A stretch of DNA of 64,000 nt from Altibacter lentus. Lineage in GTDB: Bacteria; Bacteroidota; Bacteroidia; Flavobacteriales; Flavobacteriaceae. Made by a program: the position numbers and the translations under genes. The notes below the pieces were generated by a model. It made no database searches and was not told where the DNA came from. It saw only the letters and a program-made list of their open reading frames with translations. The first letter of the stretch is position 1; every line of letters begins with the position of its first letter. Shown one piece after another: positions 8,129-16,330 of the stretch. Location: contig NZ_KN050846.1 in the NCBI RefSeq assembly GCF_000746845.1, forward strand, positions 813,394-877,393, in the 5' to 3' direction.

Positions 8129-9433
8129 TTGGCAGATCTCGTAAATATATTTTGGTTTCGGAGAGACCTGCGCTTAGATGACAATGTAGGATTCTACAAA
8201 GCACTGCATGGAAAGCACCCCGTCCTCCCGATTTTTATTTTTGATACTGAGATCCTGGACGAACTTCCCGAGGACGATGCCCGAGTTTGTTTTATCTTTG
8301 AAACGCTTCAGAACATGCGAAAAGAGCTTCAGAAGCATGGCAGTAGCATTGCATTGTATCATGGATCCCCTAAAGAAGTTTTTGAGCACATTCTTTCTGA
8401 ATTTAATGTCGCCAATGTTATCACCAATCACGACTACGAACCCTATGCGAGATCAAGGGATGATAACGTGCGTGCCTTCCTTTCAGAAAAAGAGATTGGA
8501 TTCCACACGTTTAAGGATCAAGTGATCTTTGAGAAAGATGAAGTTGTAAAAGATGACGGAGATCCATATGTCGTCTATACTCCCTATATGAAAACCTGGA
8601 AGGAAAAATTCAAGAATGAGTTCGATCTTAATATCTTTTACACATCACAACATTTAAATTCTCTACTCCAACACTCACGGCTGCCAAACTTAAGCCTATC
8701 GGACATGGGCTTTAAAAGATCGAAGATAGAAGTACCCGACTACGATGTAACTCCGACCACCATTCATGAATATGAAAAGAGACGTAATTTCCCTGCACAA
8801 GATGCCACTTCCCATTTAGGACCGCATTTGCGATTTGGGACAGTGAGCATTCGAAAAATGGTCAAAAAAGCGATTGCAGAAAAGAATGAGACCTTTTGGC
8901 AAGAGTTGATCTGGAGAGAATTTTTTATGCAGATCCTTTGGCATTACCCGGAGACCGTAGAGAATGCCTTTCGGAAAAAATACGATAGAATTACCTGGCA
9001 GAACGACGAAGCACAGTTCGAAAAATGGAAAGTAGGAAAAACAGGATATCCGTTGGTGGATGCTGGCATGCGGCAATTAAATGAGACAGGATATATGCAC
9101 AACCGAGTACGCATGGTGGTAGCGAGTTTTTTATGTAAACACTTGTTGATCGACTGGCGGTGGGGGGAAGCTTATTTTGCTGAAAAGCTATTGGATTACG
9201 AACAAGCCAGCAATGTGGGCAATTGGCAGTGGGCTGCCGGCAGCGGTGTGGATGCAGCACCGTATTTCAGGATCTTCAATCCTACCACTCAAATTGAGAA
9301 GTTTGATAAGGACCATAAGTATATTAAAAAGTGGGTCGAAGAGTTTGATACAGATCGTTATACGGAAAAGATCGTGGACCATAAGGAAGCCCGTGAAAGA
9401 GCTTTGTCTACCTATAAAAAAGCAGTCTCTTAA
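8129..9433 (+). CDS. Deoxyribodipyrimidine photolyase / cryptochrome family
   Basis: A 434-residue flavoprotein predicted to repair UV-induced pyrimidine dimers with blue light. The N-terminal antenna domain opens with IFWFRRDLRLDDN (about 7-19). The C-terminal FAD domain has the family blocks WRE near 255, the HNRVRM block near 325 and the GNWQW-AAGSGVDAAPYFRIFNP block near 365-387, typical of class I photolyases. The start is TTG at 8129, one base after the SDR stop; no closer ATG or GTG would preserve the N-terminal strand. It is the last gene of the SRPBCC-SDR-photolyase operon. Whether it is a CPD photolyase or a sensory cryptochrome cannot be told from these motifs, but repair is more likely. 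Confidence 0.93.
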   Translation: MADLVNIFWFRRDLRLDDNVGFYKALHGKHPVLPIFIFDTEILDELPEDDARVCFIFETLQNMRKELQKHGSSIALYHGSPKEVFEHILSEFNVANVITNHDYEPYARSRDDNVRAFLSEKEIGFHTFKDQVIFEKDEVVKDDGDPYVVYTPYMKTWKEKFKNEFDLNIFYTSQHLNSLLQHSRLPNLSLSDMGFKRSKIEVPDYDVTPTTIHEYEKRRNFPAQDATSHLGPHLRFGTVSIRKMVKKAIAEKNETFWQELIWREFFMQILWHYPETVENAFRKKYDRITWQNDEAQFEKWKVGKTGYPLVDAGMRQLNETGYMHNRVRMVVASFLCKHLLIDWRWGEAYFAEKLLDYEQASNVGNWQWAAGSGVDAAPYFRIFNPTTQIEKFDKDHKYIKKWVEEFDTDRYTEKIVDHKEARERALSTYKKAVS

Positions 9434-9537
9434 TCTTTTTTGTAGGAATTTTCTAAAATAATTAATTGTTTATCCGATAAATTGCATATATTTATCGATA
9501 TAATTGAATATAAGGTAGTTACATAACCCCCAAATGT

Positions 9538-9780
9538 ATGCTTATGGAAACCTATGACAATCAATTCACCAACGGTGAGATTACCGTAACTTTCGAACCC
9601 AGAAAATGTATCCACGCCGAGAAATGTGCCAAAGGCCTTTCAGAAGTTTTCAGAACCACAGTAATACCGTGGATCGATCTGGATGGAGCTGAAACCGAAA
9701 AGATCATTTCACAAATTAAAAAGTGCCCTTCCGGTGCATTAAATTTTTGCTATAACGACGCCTTGGTTTCTGTTAAATAA
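9538..9780 (+). CDS. YjdI-like divergent (4Fe-4S) ferredoxin-type protein
   Basis: An 80-residue protein of the Fer4_19/YjdI kind. Four cysteines at about residues 24, 30, 63 and 71 (RKCIHAEKC and KKCPSGALNFC) could bind one iron-sulfur cluster; the second block resembles the CPxGAL end of ferredoxin motifs. The start may be ATG 9538 or ATG 9544; both leave the family core intact. In Escherichia coli the relative yjdI sits beside the acetyltransferase gene yjdJ; here the yjdJ-like gene is 50 kb away at 60150. A 104-base AT-rich gap with a short inverted repeat (9475-9481/9491-9497) precedes it. Confidence 0.78.
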   Translation: MLMETYDNQFTNGEITVTFEPRKCIHAEKCAKGLSEVFRTTVIPWIDLDGAETEKIISQIKKCPSGALNFCYNDALVSVK

Positions 9781-9870
9781 ATTTTAATTAGGGCTTAATT
9801 TTGGGTTGTTTAGTACAATTTTTCTACTCTTGCAGTGTTAAGTAACGAGAACAATCCTAACACTAGACCT

Positions 9871-10467
9871 ATGAAAATAAAAGTAACGACACTCCTCCCC
9901 TTTCTTTTTTGTGTCTTCATGCTCAACGCACAAGAGGAAGCGCAAGAGACGCTTACCAACTCGTTGGAAGATCAATTTGTGGACGTGGTAGATAATTCCA
10001 ACAATTATCAGGATTACAAAGTGATCAAAAAAACCAAGATCAACAAATTGCGCGAAAATATCATGGATTCGATCGCTGCACTTAAAGCCGAAATTCAAAC
10101 TTCGGAAGGATCCCTGGATCAACAAAAAAACAAGATCTCGTCATTAACACAGGAACTTGCCAGTACAAAAGAAGACCTGGCGCTCTCCCGAAAAAAGGAA
10201 AATGGAATTGAGCTATTTGGAATGCTTACAGAGAAATCCACTTACAATTCCATCATGTGGGCGATTATACTAATGTTGCTAGTGGCATTAGGCTTCTTTA
10301 TCTATAAGTACAAGAATAGTAATTCGGTTACAAAGGAGGCACAATTAAAACTTGCCGAAACCGAAATTGAATTCGAGGAACACAGGCAAAAGACAATCGA
10401 ACAACAACAACAGTTACGACGAAAACTCCAGGACGAGATCAATAAGAATCGAAAATCGAAATCATAA
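9871..10467 (+). CDS. Exported/anchored coiled-coil membrane protein
   Basis: A 198-residue protein with a signal peptide (MKIKVTTLLPFLFCVFMLNAQ), a Gln/Glu-rich coiled coil at about 55-115, one membrane helix at about 127-145 (IMWAIILMLLVALGFFIY) and a basic, Gln-rich cytosolic tail. The ATG at 9871 is chosen over a codon at 9835 because it starts at the signal peptide. From memory, homologues in flavobacteria are often labelled tRNA (guanine-N1)-methyltransferase; nothing in this sequence supports such an activity. It ends at a strong terminator shared with murA. Function unknown. Confidence 0.75.
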   Translation: MKIKVTTLLPFLFCVFMLNAQEEAQETLTNSLEDQFVDVVDNSNNYQDYKVIKKTKINKLRENIMDSIAALKAEIQTSEGSLDQQKNKISSLTQELASTKEDLALSRKKENGIELFGMLTEKSTYNSIMWAIILMLLVALGFFIYKYKNSNSVTKEAQLKLAETEIEFEEHRQKTIEQQQQLRRKLQDEINKNRKSKS

Positions 10468-10496
10468 AAAAAGCCTCCTATTGGAGGCTTTTTTTA
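10464..10496. terminator. Bidirectional rho-independent terminator
   Basis: AAGCCTCC (10471-10478) and GGAGGCTT (10483-10490) form a perfect 8-bp stem with loop TATT, flanked by long A and T runs. It separates the convergent genes ending at 10467 and 10494 and can end transcription from both sides. Confidence 0.9.
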
Positions 10497-11807
10497 TGAT
10501 TCGATCCGTGTGATTTTTGCGCCAATGGCCCTTAGGCGGGTATCTATATTCTCATATCCCCTGTCTATTTGTTCTATATTGTGAATTGTACTCGTTCCTT
10601 TAGCAGACAAGGCGGCGATCAATAATGAGATCCCGGCCCGAATATCGGGCGATACCATTGTTGTAGCTTTAAGCGTAGAGCTAAAATTATGTCCGATCAC
10701 GGTGGCACGGTGCGGATCACATAAGATGATCTTAGCCCCCATGTCAATTAGCTTATCGACAAAGAACAATCTACTCTCGAACATCTTTTGATGAATCAGC
10801 ACACTGCCTTTTGCCTGAGTACATACAACCAGTACAATACTTAGGAGATCCGGAGTAAAGCCCGGCCAGGGCGCATCTGCCACCGTAAGTATCGATCCGT
10901 CTATATAGCCTTGTATTTCGTATTCATCTTGTGAAGGTATGTAGATGTCGTCCCCTTTCTTTTCCAGTGTAATACCTAGTTTTCTGAAGGTATCGGGTAT
11001 TAACCCAAGATTCTCCCAACTTACATCTTTTATGGTGATTTCACTCTGGGTCATAGCTGCCAGACCAATCCAGCTCCCTATTTCGATCATGTCGGGAAGG
11101 ATTCTATGAGAGCAACCTCCCAGCCTTTCAACACCTTCAATAGTAAGCAAATTAGAACCAACACCGCTTATCTTTGCTCCCATCGCATTGAGCATTTTAC
11201 ACAACTGCTGTAAATATGGCTCACAAGCTGCATTGTAAATGGTAGTGGTCCCTTTGGCAAGAACTGCGGCCATTACAATATTAGCCGTTCCGGTCACCGA
11301 AGCTTGATCCAACAACATATACGTTCCCGTAAGTCCGTTAGGCGCTTCTACCCCATAAAATCGTTCTTCCTTATTGTATCGAAACTTTGCCCCCAAATTA
11401 ATGAATCCTTCAAAATGGGTATCCAGACGTCGGCGCCCTATCTTGTCTCCACCCGGACGTGGTATGTATCCCTTTCCGAAGCGTCCCAGCAATGGTCCAA
11501 CGATCATGATCGACCCGCGAAGCGAGCTTCCTTCCTTTTTAAAAAGTTCAGATTCTAGATATTCCAGTTTAAGGTCATCTGCTTTAAAAGCAAATTTACC
11601 TTTGGCCAGTTTTTGGATCTTAACGCCTAAATTCCCCAGGATGTCAATAAGTTTATTGACATCACGAATATCCGGAATATTCTCTATAATTACCTCTTCT
11701 GAAGTCAGCAATACGGCACATAAAATCTGCAAGGCTTCATTCTTTGCACCCTGCGGGCGAATTTCACCTTTTAGCTTGTGACCGCCCTCAATTTGAAAAG
11801 TTCCCAT
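10494..11807 (-). CDS. murA: UDP-N-acetylglucosamine 1-carboxyvinyltransferase
   Basis: A 437-residue cytosolic enzyme of the EPSP synthase fold that transfers enolpyruvate from PEP to UDP-GlcNAc, the first committed step of peptidoglycan synthesis. The N-terminal KNEALQIL block (about 22-29) and the C-terminal DIRAGISLLIAAL block are characteristic. The active-site loop reads RPGGDKIGRRRLDTH around residue 121, with Asp in place of the Cys that fosfomycin alkylates in the Escherichia coli enzyme. Length is normal. The DUF4290 gene lies 19 bases upstream on the same strand, and the two are probably cotranscribed, ending at the terminator near 10480. Confidence 0.96.
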   Translation of the reverse strand: MGTFQIEGGHKLKGEIRPQGAKNEALQILCAVLLTSEEVIIENIPDIRDVNKLIDILGNLGVKIQKLAKGKFAFKADDLKLEYLESELFKKEGSSLRGSIMIVGPLLGRFGKGYIPRPGGDKIGRRRLDTHFEGFINLGAKFRYNKEERFYGVEAPNGLTGTYMLLDQASVTGTANIVMAAVLAKGTTTIYNAACEPYLQQLCKMLNAMGAKISGVGSNLLTIEGVERLGGCSHRILPDMIEIGSWIGLAAMTQSEITIKDVSWENLGLIPDTFRKLGITLEKKGDDIYIPSQDEYEIQGYIDGSILTVADAPWPGFTPDLLSIVLVVCTQAKGSVLIHQKMFESRLFFVDKLIDMGAKIILCDPHRATVIGHNFSSTLKATTMVSPDIRAGISLLIAALSAKGTSTIHNIEQIDRGYENIDTRLRAIGAKITRIES

Positions 11808-11826
11808 ATTTTGTGCGCGTGCTTTT

Positions 11827-12477
11827 TTAGTAACGTTTTCGGTTACGGTTTCCTTTGTAGTTCTTCTTACTGGAGGTATTTGTATTGCTGGTGCTGAATC
11901 TTTTTTTGTTCTTCAACAGGTCATGTGGTTTCGACAAATCCTCATCGCTGTTCTTTAAATTGATTTTTCCTTCGGAAAGTTCAAAAAGATGCTGAAAGAT
12001 CACATCGTCTTCAACAGTATCCTTATTCCAATTTAGAAAGCATTTCTTCATGTGGTTGGCAATGGTCAGGATCAAGCCTTCTTTCTTATCTCCTTCCTCC
12101 CAGCTATTCGCAACATCGATCATTCGTTTGATATTGTTTCCGTAGAAACGATATTTAGGATGATTTTGTGGATACTCAAGCGGTTGCGGGCGTTCCATCA
12201 ATTCTTCTCTTGAAGGCTTATCGAAGGGAGAGTCCACATCCAATTTAAAATCGGATATGATAAACAATTGATCCCACAATTTATGTTGAAAATCAGGTAC
12301 ATCGCGCAAATGCGGGTTGAGGTTTCCCATCACCGAAATGATGCTTTTTGCCACTTTATTGCGTTCTTCTCTGTCCTCTTTTGAAATGGCATAATCGACC
12401 ATTTTTTGGATATGCCGACCGTATTCAGGTATGATCAAATGCGGACGCTCTGTATTGTATTCTAAGTTATCTATCAA
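11827..12477 (-). CDS. DUF4290 family protein
   Basis: A 216-residue cytosolic protein. The family-typical N-terminus is LEYNTERPHLIIPEYGRHIQ (about 4-23), followed by an all-helical domain. The last 40 residues are lysine-, serine- and asparagine-rich and look disordered (SNTNTSSKKNYKGNRNRKRY). DUF4290 is a Bacteroidota family of unknown role, regularly found upstream of murA. It is 19 bases before murA on the same strand, so a link to cell envelope growth is plausible but unproven. Confidence 0.85.
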   Translation of the reverse strand: MIDNLEYNTERPHLIIPEYGRHIQKMVDYAISKEDREERNKVAKSIISVMGNLNPHLRDVPDFQHKLWDQLFIISDFKLDVDSPFDKPSREELMERPQPLEYPQNHPKYRFYGNNIKRMIDVANSWEEGDKKEGLILTIANHMKKCFLNWNKDTVEDDVIFQHLFELSEGKINLKNSDEDLSKPHDLLKNKKRFSTSNTNTSSKKNYKGNRNRKRY

Positions 12478-12539
12478 AATAGTGTAGTTAAATGGAAAGT
12501 TTGAACTCTGAAGTAAATCTTGACTGCAAAATACTAAAT

Positions 12540-12830
12540 TTATAATGAAATAACCCCTTCGACATTAGAAACTTCAAGATATTTCTCTATCACCGCATCG
12601 GGCGATGCCATATTTACTTTAATGGAAACACTTGTGTAGTTCCCTTTGGATGAATCACGGGTATTGATCACAGCTTCGGTACCGTCGAAAATAGCTTCGA
12701 TCTCAGCAATTTTTTCCAGTTCGGCAGGCACTATGAATTTGAATAAATACGGAGCCGGCCATACGGTATCATCGCTAAGTTGTTGTTTTAGACGCTGGTA
12801 AAATTCTTGGGTATTCTTATCTTGTTTCAT
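12540..12830 (-). CDS. DUF493 family protein
   Basis: A 96-residue cytosolic protein with the small alpha/beta DUF493 (YbeD-like) fold: PAPYLFKFIVPAELEKIAEI in the first half and KGNYTSVSIKVNMASPDAVI in the second, which resembles a regulatory ACT-like beta sheet. Function is unknown. A promoter-like TATCTTTG lies at 12856-12863 on the minus strand, 26 bases upstream. It reads in the same direction as DUF4290, which begins 62 bases downstream. Confidence 0.85.
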   Translation of the reverse strand: MKQDKNTQEFYQRLKQQLSDDTVWPAPYLFKFIVPAELEKIAEIEAIFDGTEAVINTRDSSKGNYTSVSIKVNMASPDAVIEKYLEVSNVEGVISL

Positions 12831-12912
12831 GAAGTAATTCTAGGGGATGCATCGACAAAGATACACTTTCGGTCTCAATAATATTTACGTACTTTGTATA
12901 AAATTGAAACGA

Positions 12913-13461
12913 TTGAAAACGAAAAGAATTGTGATTTCCGGAGGCCCGGGCTCTGGAAAAACCACATTAATAAGTCATTTAGAAAATTCCGGTTATAAGT
13001 GCATGCACGAAATCTCAAGAGACGTGATTCGAGATGCCCAAAAAGAGGGTATTGCTCAGCTTTTTTTAGAAAATCCAATCCTGTTCAGTAAAAAACTTCT
13101 GGAAGGACGTTTGGAGCAGTTCCACCATGCCAAGGAGTATGAAAGTACCGATTTCTTGTTCTATGATAGAGGCATGCCTGATGTCACAGCGTATATGGAC
13201 TATGTACAATCGCACTATCCCGAGAATTTTTCTGAGATTTGTAACACGCATCGCTACGATGCCATTTTTCTGTTACCTCCGTGGGAAGCAATTTACGAGC
13301 AGGATAATGAGCGTTACGAGTCGTTTGCAGAAGCCGAAAAGATCTATCGCTTTTTATTGGAAGGATATAAAAAATACGGGTATTCCGTGCACGAAGTACC
13401 TGTGGGATCTATTGACAGTAGAAGAAACTATATTTTAAGTCATTTGGAAAACAGCTATTGA
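12913..13461 (+). CDS. AAA_28-type P-loop ATPase
   Basis: A protein of about 182 residues whose N-terminal strand leads straight into a Walker A motif GGPGSGKTTL. Later parts (FYDRGMPDVTAYMDY and LLPPWEAIYEQDNERYESFAEA) resemble nucleoside or nicotinamide-riboside kinase-like P-loop proteins of the AAA_28 group. The start is uncertain: TTG at 12913 gives MKTKRIVISGG, TTG at 12904 adds three residues, and an ATG at 12847 adds 22 residues but overlaps the divergent promoter of the DUF493 gene. The stop overlaps the TTG start of recQ by two bases, so the two are translationally coupled. Substrate unknown. Confidence 0.8.
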   Translation: MKTKRIVISGGPGSGKTTLISHLENSGYKCMHEISRDVIRDAQKEGIAQLFLENPILFSKKLLEGRLEQFHHAKEYESTDFLFYDRGMPDVTAYMDYVQSHYPENFSEICNTHRYDAIFLLPPWEAIYEQDNERYESFAEAEKIYRFLLEGYKKYGYSVHEVPVGSIDSRRNYILSHLENSY

Positions 13462-15359
13462 GCACACCACATCAAATCCTCGCCACCTATTGGAACTATC
13501 CTTCCTTCAAACCCATGCAGGAAGCGATCATTACTTCGGTATTGGATGGAAAGGACACAGTGGCTCTACTGGCCACAGGCGGCGGTAAATCCTTATGCTT
13601 CCAGGTACCGGCCCTGGCCATGGAAGGAATATGTGTCGTGATCTCTCCACTGGTCGCATTGATGAACGATCAAGTAAAAAACCTGCAAGACAAGGGGATC
13701 AAAGCGTTGAGCATCACCGGCGGACTTAGCTTTGAAGAAGTTCGTACGCTCTTGGACAATGCCATTTACGGAAATTACAAATTCTTGTATCTCTCACCCG
13801 AACGATTACAGCAGGAGATCGTGCAAAACAGTTTACGGCAAATGAACATCAACCTTATTGCTGTGGACGAAGCACATTGTATTTCACAATGGGGTAACGA
13901 TTTTCGACCTGCATACAGGAATATCATTGTATTACGGGAGCTGCACCCTTTGGTGCCTGTGATCGCCCTTACGGCAACCGCAACATCCGAGGTTCTGGAA
14001 GACACGATCTCACAGTTGCAAATGGAACTGCCTTCGGTGTTTAAAAGTTCCTTTGTTCGCCAAAACCTTTCTTATCAAGTTTGTTTTGAAGAAGATAAAC
14101 TGTATCGACTGGAACAACTGTTGAAGAAGAACACCGGATCTGCCATAGTGTATGTACGAAGTCGAAACAGTGCCGTTGAGACTGCCACGCACCTTCAGAA
14201 CCTAGGAATCTCTTCATCATTCTATCATGGCGGAATTTCCAAAACTGATCGTGAAGAACGCTTACGTGCCTGGCAGGCCGGAAGTATTAGTACCATGGTA
14301 GCGACCAATGCCTTCGGGATGGGAATAGACCATCCCAATGTTCGTTTCGTGATCCACATACAGCTGCCGGAAAGCCTGGAAAGCTACTTTCAAGAGGCCG
14401 GTCGCGCAGGACGTGACGGAAATTTTGCCTGTGCCATTGTCCTGTATAGTGAATACGACAAAACCTTAATAAAGAAACAGTTTATAGCCTCCCTCCCTAC
14501 TCCAAAAGACCTTAAGCTTTTATACCGCACCCTTAGCAATTACTTTCATGTATCTTATGGTGAGGGCGAATTTACACAGCACAACTTCAATTTTACTGAG
14601 TTCTGCGCAACCTATAGTTTAAATTCATTGCTCACCTATAACGGATTGAACACGCTGGATCGATTAGGCGTGCTTCAACTCTCCAAGGAGTTTGGAAGAA
14701 AATCGAAATTACAGTTTTTGGTCTCTTCAGAAAAAGTGCTGGAATACTTTAAAAAAGATATCCTTGCATCGGTGGTAGGAAAAACCATTCTGCGCTTGTA
14801 CAGCGGTATTTTCGATACCGCAACTTTCATCAATCTAGATCTGGTTGTTAAAAAATCCGGGCAGCCCATGAATGAAGTTCTTAAAGTTCTTAAACAGCTG
14901 GAACGGGATGCTCTCATTGAGCTTATGATCTATGAAACCGATGCAACCATTACCTTTCTCGTCCCCAGAGAAGATGACAAGACCATCAATGTAGTGGCGA
15001 AAGACGTAGAGGTGCTACATGCCAAGAAACAGGAACAGGTCATGGCTGTGCTTCGGTATATCGAGAACGATACAACGTGTCGCAGCATGCAATTGGTTTC
15101 GTATTTTGGGGAAGAGACGCTTTCTCCCTGCGGAATTTGTAGCGTATGCGCATCACAAAAATCAACGACCAGCCCCAAAGAAGCAAAGGTCATTGCTGGA
15201 GCGATACTTCATTTATTGGAAGAAAGCGAAATGAGCTCTCGGGCCATTTCAGAAAAGCTTACTTTCACTGAAGCAAAAGTACTTTCAGTGCTTCAGCTGT
15301 TGCTTGATTCAGAAAAAATAAAAATGAACACCAAACACCAATATTATATAGTGTCATGA
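13458..15359 (+). CDS. recQ: ATP-dependent DNA helicase RecQ, short form
   Basis: A 633-residue 3'-5' DNA helicase for recombination and fork repair. It has Walker A as ATGGGKSLCF (about 39-48), Walker B DEAH at 137-140 followed by CISQWGNDFRPAYR, helicase motif VI as QEAGRAGRDG near 312, and the RecQ C-terminal zinc region with CRSMQLVSYFGEE then CGICSVC. After a winged-helix part the protein ends; no HRDC domain is seen, so it is shorter than Escherichia coli RecQ in domain content. The TTG start at 13458 overlaps the previous stop. fmt begins inside its stop codon (ATGA overlap). Confidence 0.93.
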   Translation: MSTPHQILATYWNYPSFKPMQEAIITSVLDGKDTVALLATGGGKSLCFQVPALAMEGICVVISPLVALMNDQVKNLQDKGIKALSITGGLSFEEVRTLLDNAIYGNYKFLYLSPERLQQEIVQNSLRQMNINLIAVDEAHCISQWGNDFRPAYRNIIVLRELHPLVPVIALTATATSEVLEDTISQLQMELPSVFKSSFVRQNLSYQVCFEEDKLYRLEQLLKKNTGSAIVYVRSRNSAVETATHLQNLGISSSFYHGGISKTDREERLRAWQAGSISTMVATNAFGMGIDHPNVRFVIHIQLPESLESYFQEAGRAGRDGNFACAIVLYSEYDKTLIKKQFIASLPTPKDLKLLYRTLSNYFHVSYGEGEFTQHNFNFTEFCATYSLNSLLTYNGLNTLDRLGVLQLSKEFGRKSKLQFLVSSEKVLEYFKKDILASVVGKTILRLYSGIFDTATFINLDLVVKKSGQPMNEVLKVLKQLERDALIELMIYETDATITFLVPREDDKTINVVAKDVEVLHAKKQEQVMAVLRYIENDTTCRSMQLVSYFGEETLSPCGICSVCASQKSTTSPKEAKVIAGAILHLLEESEMSSRAISEKLTFTEAKVLSVLQLLLDSEKIKMNTKHQYYIVS

Positions 15360-16303
15360 AAGACCTTCGAATTGTATTTATGGGAACCCCGGATTTTGCC
15401 GTGGGTGTCTTAAAAAAATTACTTGAGGCCGGTTGCACGGTCGTAGGTGTCATCACAGCTCCCGATAAGCCCGCTGGACGCGGCCAAAAGGTAAGTGAGT
15501 CGGCAGTAAAGAGTTTTGCCCAATCCCAAGGTTTGAAGATCTTACAACCCCCCAATTTAAAATCGGATGCATTCTTATCTGCCTTAGCAAATTTAAGAGC
15601 TGATCTCCAAATAGTCGTAGCCTTTAGAATGCTGCCAAAGGCTGTTTGGTCCATGCCTAAATATGGGACCTTCAATTTACACGCTTCATTACTGCCGGAA
15701 TACAGAGGTGCCGCTCCAATTAACTGGGCGATAATGAACGGAGCATCGAAAACGGGGGTCACTACCTTCTTTATTGATGAGAAGATCGACACCGGCGCCA
15801 TCATTGCTTCCCAAGAGATCGAGATCGCTTCAAGAGAGACCGCAGGAAGTCTGCACGACACCCTTATAGAACTGGGCAGCTCCCTTGTGGTAGAGACGGT
15901 TAAAAAGATCGCTAAAGGGACGGTTACAACCACGCGCCAACCGCAATCCTCTTCTTATAAGGAGGCGCCAAAACTGAACCCTGAGAATACGCGTATCGAC
16001 TGGAATAACACAGTCATGCAAATTGATGCCTTTATAAGAGGCCTGTATCCTTATCCGGTGGCCTGGACCATATTGAACAACCATGGCGAAGCGTTAAAGG
16101 TGAAGGTCTATGAAGCCACACCCGAGATCGTATCTCATGACCGTACACCGGGGAGCATACATACCACCAAAAAAGAGATGAAAATAGCTGTCAAAGACGG
16201 TTACCTTCATATAAAGGAATTGCAATTACCCGGGAAACGCAGGATGCCTGCAGCTGATCTTTTAAATGGTTATACCATAGCCGAAGACGCCAAAGTGATG
16301 TGA
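15356..16303 (+). CDS. fmt: Methionyl-tRNA formyltransferase
   Basis: A 315-residue enzyme that formylates the initiator Met-tRNA using 10-formyl-tetrahydrofolate. The formyltransferase core has IVFMGTPDFAVGVL (6-19), FNLHASLLPEYRGAAP (about 106-121) and the linked Asp region KTGVTTFFIDEKIDTGAI. The C-terminal OB-like domain is present. Length equals that of the Escherichia coli protein. It overlaps recQ by four bases. The frame remains open for 51 codons beyond its TGA stop, which is described separately. Confidence 0.96.
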   Translation: MKDLRIVFMGTPDFAVGVLKKLLEAGCTVVGVITAPDKPAGRGQKVSESAVKSFAQSQGLKILQPPNLKSDAFLSALANLRADLQIVVAFRMLPKAVWSMPKYGTFNLHASLLPEYRGAAPINWAIMNGASKTGVTTFFIDEKIDTGAIIASQEIEIASRETAGSLHDTLIELGSSLVVETVKKIAKGTVTTTRQPQSSSYKEAPKLNPENTRIDWNNTVMQIDAFIRGLYPYPVAWTILNNHGEALKVKVYEATPEIVSHDRTPGSIHTTKKEMKIAVKDGYLHIKELQLPGKRRMPAADLLNGYTIAEDAKVM

Positions 16304-16330
16304 AGCCTTGCTGCTATTGCTATTGCAAAA

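Noticed and set aside
9475-9497. Inverted repeat CGATAAA/TTTATCG before the ferredoxin gene
   Set aside because: AT-rich and short; could be a regulator site, but chance is likely in such sequence and no run of T follows it.
15265-15933. A 222-codon open frame on the minus strand
   Set aside because: It is antisense to the recQ end and fmt, Ser/Ala/Lys-rich with no family pattern; the plus-strand genes explain the sequence.
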